DNA of 64,000 bases from Gelatoporia subvermispora B (Eukaryota > Basidiomycota > Agaricomycetes > Polyporales > Gelatoporiaceae): contig KB445812.1 in assembly GCA_000320605.2 (NCBI GenBank), positions 1-64,000 of the forward strand, read 5' to 3'. The notes beneath the pieces were generated by a model. The model was not told the DNA's origin. It searched no databases and saw only the letters and a list, made by a program, of their open reading frames with translations. Positions 23,341 to 33,473 of the stretch are shown piece after piece; the stretch's first letter is position 1, and every line of letters starts with the position of its first letter. The translations under genes were made by a program, and so were the position numbers.

Positions 23341-24481
23341 ATGCCGCCCTCCTACAGCCCCTGCCCGCGCCCCATCCTCAAGCGGCCCACCGCCTCCTCC
23401 TCCTCGCCCACACACGCCCCGCTCTCGCCCACCCTCCCCGCCGACGGGCCCGCCGCGCTGCTCGCCATCGACCCCTCCATCCTCTCGCCGCACTCGCTCG
23501 TGCACTTTGCCCCGCGCCCCGCCCTCGCCGTCGTCGCCCGCACCCACTCCGCCGCCCAGTACGACCGCTCCCCCATCGTCGTCCAGCCGAACCGCTGCGC
23601 CCTCCCCGAGCGCGGCTGCCCCGGCCGCACCTACTCCCTCGCCGACGAGCCCTCTCCCTCCTCTCCCCCCCCACACACCCGCCGCACCGTCTCCGCGCCC
23701 GCGCCCGCCGCCGCCCCCGCTGCATCCACACCGTGCAGGCGCCGCCCGGCTCGCAGCCCGCCCCGCGCACGCAGCCCCGCGCGCGGCCGCCACCTGCACC
23801 CGCGCGCAGGCGTGCAGCTCGCCTGGGAGGAGTACACCGACGCCGCAGACGACGCACCCAGTAACGCGCACGCGCCCGTCCCGCCGCTCGTGCCCGACCT
23901 CTCCTCCTCGGACGAGTCCGACGGCATCGCGAGCCCCCCCGCCCCCGCGCCGGGCACGCTCACCGCCGGTGCGCCCCTCCCTCCTCTCCTCCCATGCTGC
24001 AGCTGACCCCACGGCCCGCGCAGGCCTCGAAAAAGCGCTCGAGCTCGAGACGTCGCTCGCCGCGCTCGCCCTCCACAGCGCGCACCCGAGCTCGAACGCC
24101 GCCGCCGGCGCGAGCCCCGGCGGCGGCAGCACCCCGAACGCGATTAGTGCGGGGCCCGCCGCGCGGACGTCCTTCCTCCCGCACCCGCACCTGCACCAGC
24201 AGCAGCAGCGCCCCGCGAGCCGCTCGCCCTCGCGCGCGCGCACGCCGTCGGGCTCCCCGGTGCCCCCCGCCGTCTGCCCTTCGCCCCCCGCCGCGTCCGT
24301 GTACACCCCCGCGACGCCGTCGTCGCTCTCGCCGCGCGAGCCCCAAAAGCGGGTGCGGCGCAAAGACCGGGAGGGCCGCGAGGGCAGGGACGCGCGGGAG
24401 CCGTCGGCGCGGTACAAGGCGTACCTCGAGCGCAGCGCGCGCGCGGCGTTCGACGACGGCGGGTGTCTCGGCGGGTTCTAG
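23341..24481 (+). CDS. Conserved agaricomycete protein of unknown function (CALPERGCPGRTY motif)
   Basis: Two exons (23341-23968, 24024-24481) around a 55-bp GT...CAG intron give 361 residues. The order is a PILKRP start, a Ser/Pro linker, then SPHSLVHFAPRPAL and YDRSPIVVQPNRCALPERGC with PGRTY. I recall the latter as a highly conserved block in uncharacterised agaricomycete proteins. An acidic segment (DLSSSDESDG) follows, then the helix GLEKALELETSLAALAL, a low-complexity stretch and a basic tail (RVRRKDREGREGRD, then ARYKAYLERSARAAF). No catalytic motif is visible. The PILKRP plus VHF pairing resembles protein-phosphatase-docking or stress-linked regulatory proteins, but that is speculation. 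It is the only gene I can defend inside the GC-rich island. Confidence 0.75.
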
Positions 24482-25330
24482 CCCGCGTGGCCCGCCCGCC
24501 CTGCTCTCGCGCGGGGATAGGTGGGTACGGGGGGAGGGGGGCGCACGCGACCCGACGACGCAGCACGAAAAACCGAAATCGACAAGCCAAGACTGTACAC
24601 ATATGCACGTACCATACTATGCTATACCACTGTCTCCATTGCCACCACCACCACCACATCGTCTGCCCATTTTGCCGTTACCATTATCGTCTACGACCCG
24701 CACGCACGCATCCGGCCCGTCTGCACCTCATCGACCCGACCCGGCTCGGCACCGTCTTACTCTACGCGCGCTCGCCCTACTTCACTTTGCGTTATTCTCC
24801 TTCACTTATTCCTGGCGTCCGCACCTTGCCCCTTGCCCCCGCATCCACTGCACCTTTACCTTCACCTTGCACTTACGCCCCGCCCCGCACACCCGCCCTT
24901 GTCTCCCTAGCCTACACAGCACTGTTGTACATACATACGCCGCCGCCCGCGCCGCCGCACGCACGTATTTATCGCCCCGCGGGGGCCGCGGGTAATATAT
25001 CCCTTGTCCTTTCTCGCTTCACTGCGCGCGCGCGCGCGCCGCGGGTGACCGCACCCTGCAGCTTATCGCTCGGCTCGACTCTGAGCTTGGATTCCCGTCT
25101 GCAAACCCGAACCTTGACCCTACATAGCTCCGGGCTTGCGCCTTTGTTGCTTGGATGTCCCGCAACGCGTCCCCACGCGTGCTCGCGCACATCCGTTCGC
25201 GGTCGTGGCTCGGCCACGCTCGCACACGCTCTGTCCCGCTATTCGTATCGGTATTCGTATTCGCGCTCGCCCCCGTGAGCGCGTCGAGCCGTTCCTCGAG
25301 CCCAATTCCGTAAAAACGTGCTTGTTCCAG

Positions 25331-25421
25331 AACGCGCGCACATCTCTAAAATCGCGCAATTCCATAACACGCGCAATTCCATAAAACGCGCAATTCCACA
25401 AGAACGCGCAAAACCATAAAG
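25331..25421. repeat. Degenerate tandem repeat of CGCGCAATTCCATAAAA
   Basis: Four to five units of about 17-18 bp follow one another, all related to CGCGCAATTCCATAAAA. The first is the most diverged (CGCGCACATCTCTAAAAT). The AT-rich core stands out against the GC-rich surroundings. No inverted symmetry or coding frame is kept, so this looks like a small satellite. Confidence 0.75.
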
Positions 25422-26676
25422 AACCGACGCACCCTCGCGCGCCCCACGTCCATCCTGCCTGGCGCGTCCGTCCCCGCACCGCAATTCGCACCTATTCGGA
25501 AACGCGCCACGCGCCGCGCGAAGCCGGTGTCCGGCGCGGGCCACCCTGACATACGCGCCGCGCGCCGTTCGCCGTTCGCCCGTCGGCGCACCGCGGACGA
25601 GGGCACGGCGCACAAGGCACGGCGCGCAATTCGGAATCAATCGCAACGTGGAGTGCCTCGCCGGGTGTCCAGCGACGCGCGCGGCGTCGCGGACGGACCG
25701 CGGTACGTACAGGCTTACAGCGGGCTGCGCAGGGTTTGGTGGATCCCGGACGACAATTGATGACGATGACGACGGCAAGCGCGCGCACGTCCCGAGTCCC
25801 GAGTCCCGACAAATCAGCGAGTCTCTCCGGGATGCACAAGACAAAAAGGCTACGATTCGACGACGAAGCCGACGTCTTCGTGGGCGCGTCGGCTCGAAGC
25901 GGTTGACACAACGTGACGACATGACCACGGCCCATCGGGATCGAACAGCAGCGACGCCGTTTCGAGCGATCGATGCGATGAACCCGTACCCGCACACCTG
26001 CGTCCGCGCCCGTCGGCATGGTCTGATTGGCACACACAAAGCACCATATCTGCACCGAGCGCCCCGTGCACGGCGCCCGCCAGCACAGACCACCACAACG
26101 CGCACACACGCGCCCCACGCACAAGCTGCAAGCTTCAGACGTCCTCAAGCCTCCGGCGCGTCCTGCGCTCGGCACACACGCCTCGAGGGCCGGGGAGCCC
26201 GTCGGGATCAGGACATCAGGCTTTCACGCCGCACACAGCCACCGCGGAGGCACACACGCGTGTAGGGTGCCCCCTGCGCGCTCGGCTGCGCCCAGTCGCC
26301 CCGGCGCACCCGGCCTCGCGCACACGTTCGCAACGCGACGGCGGGGGGAGGGCGTGCGTCCGGCGGCCTGCGTATGCGAGACACCGCGCACGTTCGCCGG
26401 CCAGCCCGCACGTGCGCGTCCGCTCCCCGCGCTGCACGCTGCAACGCCATCCGGCGACCTCCCGCCGCTCGCCGCTCGCCTCTCGCCTCTCGAGCCCGCG
26501 TCCGTCCCCCGACCCCGCATTGTCAACGACACCAGCCCGCGGCCGGTCCGCACCCCGGCGTGCCACGAGCACACGCCGATCCGACCCGCCCGCGTGCGCG
26601 CGCTGGCCGGCAGCGCAGCGCTCCTCCCCACGGACGCATACTCCCAGTGGCGCACCGCGAAGCGCGGAAGCGCGCA

Positions 26677-27055
26677 AAAGGGGGGGGAGAAAGGGAAGGC
26701 GCGAAGCCGGGACCCGATTGCGGGGCGAGCCAAGAAGAAGGCCGGAGCCAGCGTGCGTGAGGGCCCCGGAGACGAAAGAAGCCGCACGGAGAGATATGAA
26801 CGCGGGGCTCGGAGCTCGGAGCTCGCGCGTGTGCATGTGAGAGCCTGGGGCAGCGGGCAGGGTGTGTTGATGGTGTTGTCTGGCGTGTAGTGCGCGGGCA
26901 GGGGACTGTGGTTTCGCGGACGGCGGCGCGCGAGGCGAGATCGGCGAGGTGCAGGGGTGTTTGGGTGTCGCTGATCGAGCTGGAGATGGGAGCGGGGCCA
27001 TGGACGAGATGGACTGCGATGGGGTGGGATGAACAGAAGTGGGATGAATGAAAGC
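26677..27055. repeat. Duplicated block, copy 1
   Basis: This copy begins GGGGGGGAGAAAGGGAAGG and CGCGAAGCC, passes through the doubled GCTCGGAGCTCGGAGCTCGC, a TGTCTGGCGTG segment and GGCGAGATCGGC, and ends with TGGGATGAACAGAAGTGGGA. All these landmarks recur in the same order and orientation in the block at 27249-27640. The two copies differ by many substitutions and small indels. Neither copy has a defensible frame. Confidence 0.75.
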
Positions 27056-27248
27056 CCCGGGACGCCTCCGCATTCGCATCCACCCGCGTCGCGTCCTCAC
27101 AACGAACGTACACACACTTTGCGCGCACCGTCCCTCGATCTTGCCCTGCCACCGAGCACACTAGGCACATGCTTCACGCAACGGAAGCGTACCGATCCGA
27201 GCCGTCCGCCCGCGCTCGCAGCCCGGCCCCTCTAACCCTGCTCCACTA

Positions 27249-27640
27249 GGGTGCGCAGGGGGAGAAGGGAAGGCGCGAAGCCGGGGTGGCCTCCGATCCC
27301 GATTGCAAAGGTACGAGCCAGGAAGAAGCCCGGAGCCAGAGCGCAGACACCCGCCGCAGAGACCACAGAAGCCGCGCGAAGCATACGCCTGCGGGAGCTC
27401 GGAGCTCGGAGCTCGCGTGTGCGAGAGCCCGGGGAAGTGGGAAGTGTGTGCTGATGTTATTAATTGTCTGGCGTGCAGCGCGCGGGCAGGTGACCGCTGG
27501 GACCTCGCGGACGGCGACGGGGCGAGATCGGCGGGGTGCAGGACGATGCGGTGTCGCCGATTGAGCTGGGGACGCGGAACGGGGAAGCGGACGAGATGGG
27601 CTGCGATGGGATGGGACGAACAAAGGTGGGAGACGCGGTG
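27249..27640. repeat. Duplicated block, copy 2
   Basis: This is the direct repeat of 26677-27055, about 570 bp downstream. Shared landmarks include GGAGAAGGGAAGGCGCGAAG, GCTCGGAGCTCGGAGCTCGC, TGTCTGGCGTG, GGCGAGATCGGC and GATGGGCTGCGATGGGATGG (the other copy has GATGGACTGCGATGGGGTGG). The order is fully conserved. The divergence suggests an old tandem or segmental duplication. Confidence 0.75.
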
Positions 27641-30592
27641 CGGGGCTCGATATTCGCGGAGCGCGCCGTCGCCCCGTTCACGGCGCGGCGCGCTCCATCC
27701 ATTATACACGTGGAACCGCGCCCGCTCTGACGCGTCTCAAGAAGGCGTGTGCGCTCGACCCGGGGGCCTGCGGGTAACTGCAGCAGAGAGTGAACACGCA
27801 AGGAAGCGCCAGGACGGGCCCGCTGCCCGTCCTCCGTCGCCCGCGCGCGCTCCTCAGGCCCGCCCGTCCGCTCCACCGCGAGCCTTCTGCGCGACGCTTC
27901 CCAGGATCGCCCGGCATCCAAGCACGAGATCCACGCCCGTCGCCCCGATCCGCGTGCGGCCCCCGGGCGCGACACCCGGGCCCTGCCTTCTCGTCCTCCC
28001 CGCTCCACCGCCTCCTTCGCGCGCGATCCGGGTGCCAGGGCTGGGGGATTCTCGCAAGGCAGGCGCGCGGCCGGGACGCGGTGCGCGCCTGCGTCCCGGG
28101 CGCAGTTGCAGCAGACCGTGTGCGCAGGCGCCAGGACGGACCATGGTGCATGCATGGCGCGAACAGCTATCGATGTCGACGTGGTGGGCTCGACGGACGG
28201 CCACTGTGCCCCGCGGAATCGGCCCGGGCGTTGCACGAAGGCGAAGGTGCCGTGAGCGGGGCGTGCGCGTCGCACGAGCGCGGGATGGGTGGACGGATGT
28301 GCCACGGAGATGGAGGTGATGATGGTGCGTGGACGCGAATGCTCCGGGCAGGCGGCTGAGAGGATCGGGATCTTGTGACTGCAGAAGGACGGGAAGAACT
28401 GCGATACGTACGTGAAGGGAGACGCCAACTTGGCTCATGACGGGAGGATATGTGAATGTCGTATGTCATGGCGGGCATCTCATCGTTTTGCCGTAAGACT
28501 AGTCAGTCCGGGTGAATCAGGTGCCAGCTGTGAAGGCGTCGTCGAAGGCAGCGATAGTGCCCTCCGTCGGTTCAAGTTCAGGTGTTGAAGCTACTGAGTG
28601 ATTTTGCAATCGAAGTGCACCGGAGCATCTTGAGGGAAGCAGTGCGAATGGTTCCGCCTTCCCGGAAATGACAGCATATGAACGTCTGCTGTGCTTGGCT
28701 CCCGGGCACGGCACGGAGTCGCAAAGTCGGCGGCGGCGACGCCGACGCGGACACAGACTCAACCTCCGCGGAACCAAAGCCGCACGTGCGGCTCACGTGC
28801 GCCGCACGCGACACACGACCTCCTCCCTCGCGCACTCGCCGCTGGTTGCGACGAAGCCGCAGGCATAACGCTGCATAACGACATGCACGCCCTGGCCCGG
28901 ATCCAGCTGCGTCACACGACCGCGCCCGCCACTCGTGTCTATCAACCGCCCTCGCCCGCGCGCAGCACCTCGCAGGTTTCACTGGCCCCCCTCCGCATAT
29001 AGCAACCGCACCGGCCATCTGCGTACACGCGCCCCCGCACCATCACACGGCGTTGCCATAATTCGGGAGACAGGCGTGGCTGCGGGCAGCAGCTCGTCAC
29101 CAGCCAGTTGAATCTCTCCCGACAAGCCTTTAGGACCCGTGAGCCCTTTCTCCCGTTGGCCCCTCGCCCGCAGCTCAGGCACAGTCCCTCATGCGGATGT
29201 CTATGCTAAACCGCCATGGCACGCACCTCGTCGCACGTACGAGAATGCAGGCTGTCAGGCCAGCACGACCTCGACCCCTCCCGCCACACGATGCCAATGC
29301 GCCCAATCTCGTCTGCGAGCGTCCGCGGGATCTATATCCATCCATGCACGCGAAATGCCCACTTCCCAGCGACACGCCAGTAAATAATGCCAATAGACGT
29401 CAATCAGTATGCAGCCCCTTCTGCGCAGCACCCGTTTGATCTGCCTTGCGTCAGCTGTCCGGACTCTTATCGTCGCTGCCAGCTTGTCCGCCTTCTTCGA
29501 GTTCTCTCGGGTTCAGCTAGATGGCATCACCGCGCCGGATCTTGCTGCGTGCATGTATCTCGGGACCCGCCCAGATTCGATTCGCACCCCGAGCTCGGTA
29601 TAGCAATCTGTACCCTTGATGTACGGAGTACGTCAGATAGCATATACGTGTCGTAAGATTGTCGATCGCGACAGCACAAACGCACTCGCCAGGCGAGATC
29701 CGTCTCGTCCTCGAGTTTCAGCACAACTCTCCGAGTATATGCATTATCGCTACCGCCTCTTACGAGCCCGTCAAAACCTCCGTAGCACGTCTCGCATAAG
29801 CGGGTACGGCGAGATGAACGGCGAGCCAGATATACGAGAGTTGGCTTCTCTAATGACAGTTCGCTCGTCAATCTATGCTACATATCTATGTAGCTATCAA
29901 GCGAGAACCAAATAACTCTAGTGACGATCAATCGCGTCCGCGGCTGTCGCTGATCAAGGTAATACGAGCACTACGAGCGAAATAATCTAAAGAAAAAGAT
30001 TTTCCCCAAAAAAAATAAGGAGCACGAAAGCGGAGAGTGCAACTCGATGACTACATCGATTGAAATTCTAGAGCAAGTCGAACTTGTCCACTCCGAAAAT
30101 TCTTCGAGGGTCATTCAACCAGTGACCCGAGCTCGTTTAAAGTGCTGCGGGCTAGCAGCACATTTTCACGGCAGGCAAGCCGCAACGCGATATTGACCGC
30201 CACAGCAAGAATCCCGCATTCGATCTTCGTTCGAGAAGTCCCCGCACTGCTTCGAGGCGCCCTACTAGAGCTTGAGCCTGTATATGGACAGCGAAAGGAG
30301 GACAAGTTTTCGACGATCATGCATGCATGTGTGAGGCGACTGGATTTTTCCACAGCGGCCAGCGGGTTCGTTCCTGCGAGGAATGGAGGGGTGCCGTCTG
30401 ACGTCCAGGTGCGCTCAGGCCATAGACGCAGCAAGGGCCGCCGATGCATTTCGAGGGCGACCCACGCCTTCCCCGACGCTTCACTCGCAGGCAGAACACC
30501 CATGACCAGCCCGCGCGAGCAAGCCAGGGGCCGGCCCCGATCGCAGGGCCCGCGAGGCGAGAGAAGAAAGCCGGCGCTTCGCACCGCCGCCC

Positions 30593-32702
30593 TCACAATC
30601 TCTGATCAAGCCCGCATCGCATCGCAGCTGGACTCCTAGCCCGAGCCCCCCGCCCAGATCGCCCCGAGCGCGCGCGGCGGGACGCCCCACAGCACGAGCG
30701 CGCGCCCCGCGCACCACCACGCGTCCCCCTCCCGCCGCGCGCGGCGTTCCAGCTGCTTCGCGAGCGCGGGGCGCTGGATCGGCGGGAGGCGCGGCTGCGC
30801 CGCCCTGCGCTCGCGCCGCGCGAGGCGGCGGTCGACGAAGCGCTGCTTCTGCCGCGTCGCGCCGCCCGTGGGCGCGTAGGGCGCCGGGGCGGCGGACGAG
30901 AAGCGCATCGCGGGCGCAGGGGCGGGGGGCGAGGTCGCCTTCGAGCGTGGGTACGGGACGGCCCGCGGGGCGGGCGTGCGGGTGCGCTCGCACCCGTTGC
31001 GTGCGCGGCGCGGCGCAGCCGGCGGCGCGTGCATCCGCGTCGACTCCCGCAGGTACCGCACGTGTCTCGCGATGCTCGCGGCCTGCTGCTCATCGGCATC
31101 AGCATCTGTTCGCGGACTCGACGACAAGCGTCAACGGATCTCACCTCGGCCCACGCGTCAGCCATCGGAACGTCCTCCTCGAGAACGCAGCCGCCCGACG
31201 CTCGTGCACACCTCCGCTGGTGCATCCGCGCCCTCTTCCCCCGCGCTTGCTTGCGGCAGTAGAACTCCCGTGCCTGCATCTGTATCTGCGACATGGGCGA
31301 CGCGCTGCGCTCCTCCCGCCGCCAGACCGATCGCGGCTTCACCGCATGCGACTTCCCTCCGACGCGCGCGTCGCGCCTCCGCTTCCAGGCCATGTGCGCC
31401 GCCGTAGACGAGGCGCATTCAACCAGCGCCCACTTCCTCCGGGGCATCCCGCTGACGGGCAGCCCGAGCGCACTGACCGGCAGAGCGGAAATCTGCCGCG
31501 GCGGTGTGAGCATGGGCATTTCCGACGGGCCCGCCATCGGTGTGTTCAGCCCAAGCGCGCTCAATGCCTGGACAGGGTACTGGGGCGACAATACGAGTAT
31601 CTCCCGAGGGCCCGTCACCGGCGCGTATACTTCGAGCGTGCTGACCGGCGGAGCAGGATGGTCTGGGGACAGTACGAGCATTTCCGACGGCCCTGCCACT
31701 GGCGTGTATAGCCCGAGCGCATTATCGGGCTGGGCAGGACCGTCTACCTGCGCGAGATCGAACGCCGGCCCTGGCTCTGTTGGATAGTGCTCAAGGACGC
31801 ACTCGATATCCTGCTGACCCTGAGCCGACAATTTCGACATCGCGAGTTCGCCGTCGTCGAGCGGAGGGGGTCCTGCATCGTCCACGATGTCCTCCGCAAT
31901 CTCTGTAGGTACAGGGGACGCGGGCTGCGTGGGGCTGCACAAGATATTAATTAGTATATACTCGAGAAATATTTTCGATGGCCACTCACACTTCGGCCGG
32001 CCAAGGAGCACCGCCAGCAGCGCTCGACCAGGCGGCATCCTCGTCCTGATCATAGATCGAGGCTACCTGCTCCCACTGGTTCTCCTTGTCCTCGTCATCC
32101 CCATCGGACTCGTCGTCCTCGACAGCTTCCGCCAGCCGGTCCTCCACATCCGCCTCGGCCTCCGCATCCCCGTCATCTGCGTCCTCCGCAGCTCCTTCCG
32201 AAGCTGCATCCTCCACATCGACGTCGGTGTCGCCGCCGTCTTCGGAATCCGTCTCTTCGCCATCTTCCTCTGCGTCGTCCTCCACATCGGCGTCCTCTCC
32301 ATCGCTCTCCTCCCCGCTGTCTTCTGCGGGGTCCGCAGTCTGAGTAGTAACGGGGGCCGGCTCATTCTTCATGAGCCGGAGCGTAAGGTTTCTCCCCGTT
32401 ACGACTGTCTGGTGGGAAAAGCTGCAGCGAAATCGACATCAATCAGCACGCTGGAAACTTGGATGGATACAGAACGTACGTTATGACTTTCGCCGCACCA
32501 GTGTAAGGCGTGTTTGTAAGTGACATGCTCGAGAGAGAGAGCACGTCCGCCAGAGGGCGTGGCGTGTTCGGGTTAGTACTCGCCCTGCTGAACGCGTCAG
32601 ATCTGGGACCTTGTACTGAAGAAAGGCGCACACATACACTGCTGTCGAAGAGCTCGACGAACTCGACGCAACGTTGGCAGACATCGGGGAACGGAGGGCC
32701 AT
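30593..32702 (-). CDS. Acidic protein of unknown function with 27-residue tandem repeats
   Basis: Exons 32638-32702, 32480-32584, 31990-32421 and 30593-31934 join in constant phase (introns 53, 58 and 55 bp; donors GTATGT, GTACGT, GTGAGT), giving up to 647 residues. A Ser-rich start and SLTNTPYTGAAKVITF lead into an extremely acidic stretch of about 100 residues (DGEDADVEDDAEEDGEETDS and more), then WEQVASIYDQDEDAAW. Next come three repeats of about 27 residues (TPVAGPSEMLVLSP type, DNA period 81 bp). A basic region with WKRRRDARVGGK and RKQARGKRARMHQRR follows. The acidic-then-basic layout suggests a nuclear or chromatin protein, which is inference. The C-terminus is unsure: after about 31130 another frame (FVDRRLARRERRAAQ, stop at 30636) looks more natural, but I found no phase-correct intron to reach it. 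Confidence 0.6.
31480..31725 (-). repeat. Three 81-bp coding repeats
   Basis: The motif TTTCCGACGGGCCCGCC and variants recur with an 81-bp period near 31521, 31602 and 31683. Each unit codes for 27 residues of the form TPVAGPSEMLVLSP plus a variable tail. The third unit is two residues longer. The frame is conserved, which supports translation of this part of the acidic protein. Confidence 0.8.
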
Positions 32703-33473
32703 AGCGTATGTCGAAATTTCTTGTGGCGTTTAGAAAGAGTAAGTTATCAGCGCCGAATCTGATGTTTCGGCGAGTGGAAAGCAGGTGTCAAGCAGGTTTA
32801 GACACTGGGATATGCTTCCGCGAGTAAGGCAAGTGATGGTAAGTGTAGAGAGGGTGAATGCACGTCTGTGGCTTGGTCAAAGCTTGGTTGTGGCACGACG
32901 GAGACGCTGGAGCGGGCCACCACTTCGGCGGGAAGCTAATCTGGGCCGGAAGTTCACGGGTTCTCGCACGAGCAATTGAAGCTTCTGTAAGGTCTGTTAA
33001 GATGATTTTGGAACCCCGCAACAACGGATAATAGGAACGGGATAATCTCCTGGGCCACTTGGTTGCACAGGCCGGTCGGGCGCTTCTTACACGTGCTTCT
33101 TCCGTTGTTCTCATTGTCCTCGCGTGCTATTTCTCCGGAGTTTCTCAGCCTGCAGAACGCTTTGGCCTGGGATGTGCGCTATAAGGAACCGTTCACTGAT
33201 ACATGACAGAATCAGCAAAGCAGAGCGTGCAATTTGGGAGATGATTCCAACTGGAATACTGAACGGCACCGCATTCGGGCCGGGTGAGCACCGCTGCGAA
33301 TGGATATCTCAAAGCCAACGAATGCTGAAAACATAGTGATTGATGGCGAAAGCGAGAAATAGTCTGATCCGACATGAATATGCAAGCGACAGCACGATAA
33401 ATAATGCTTGATAATAATAGCAGAGATGTCCTCAAAAGCGACATAACAACATCGGAGAGCTGTGACGCACTAG
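32703..33473. other. Intergenic region
   Basis: This is the promoter side of the acidic-protein gene and the 3' end of the condensin gene. Short open frames are present on both strands but none has splice or family support. Nothing else seen. Confidence 0.5.

Larger units (their letters stand above)
24482..30592. other. GC-rich gene-poor island, right part
   Basis: Six kilobases without a supportable gene. The left edge should be the 3' UTR of the preceding gene. Frames open on both strands are Arg/Pro/Ala/Gly-rich composition effects. Two repeat features lie inside: the tandem block at 25331-25421 and the duplication at 26677-27640. From about 29.0 kb the GC content falls and an AT-rich stretch occurs near 29900-30110. 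The promoters or terminators that must exist here cannot be located from sequence alone. Confidence 0.45.

Noticed and set aside
23263..24417. 384-residue minus-strand open frame opposite the gene at 23341
   Set aside because: It is Gly/Arg/Ala-rich antisense shadow of a GC-rich coding region; the plus strand has a conserved motif and a proper intron.
30142..30639. Plus-strand open frame with an apparent mitochondrial-presequence-like N-terminus
   Set aside because: It begins at GTG, not ATG, overlaps the 3' end of the acidic-protein gene on the other strand, and has no splice sites or family motif.
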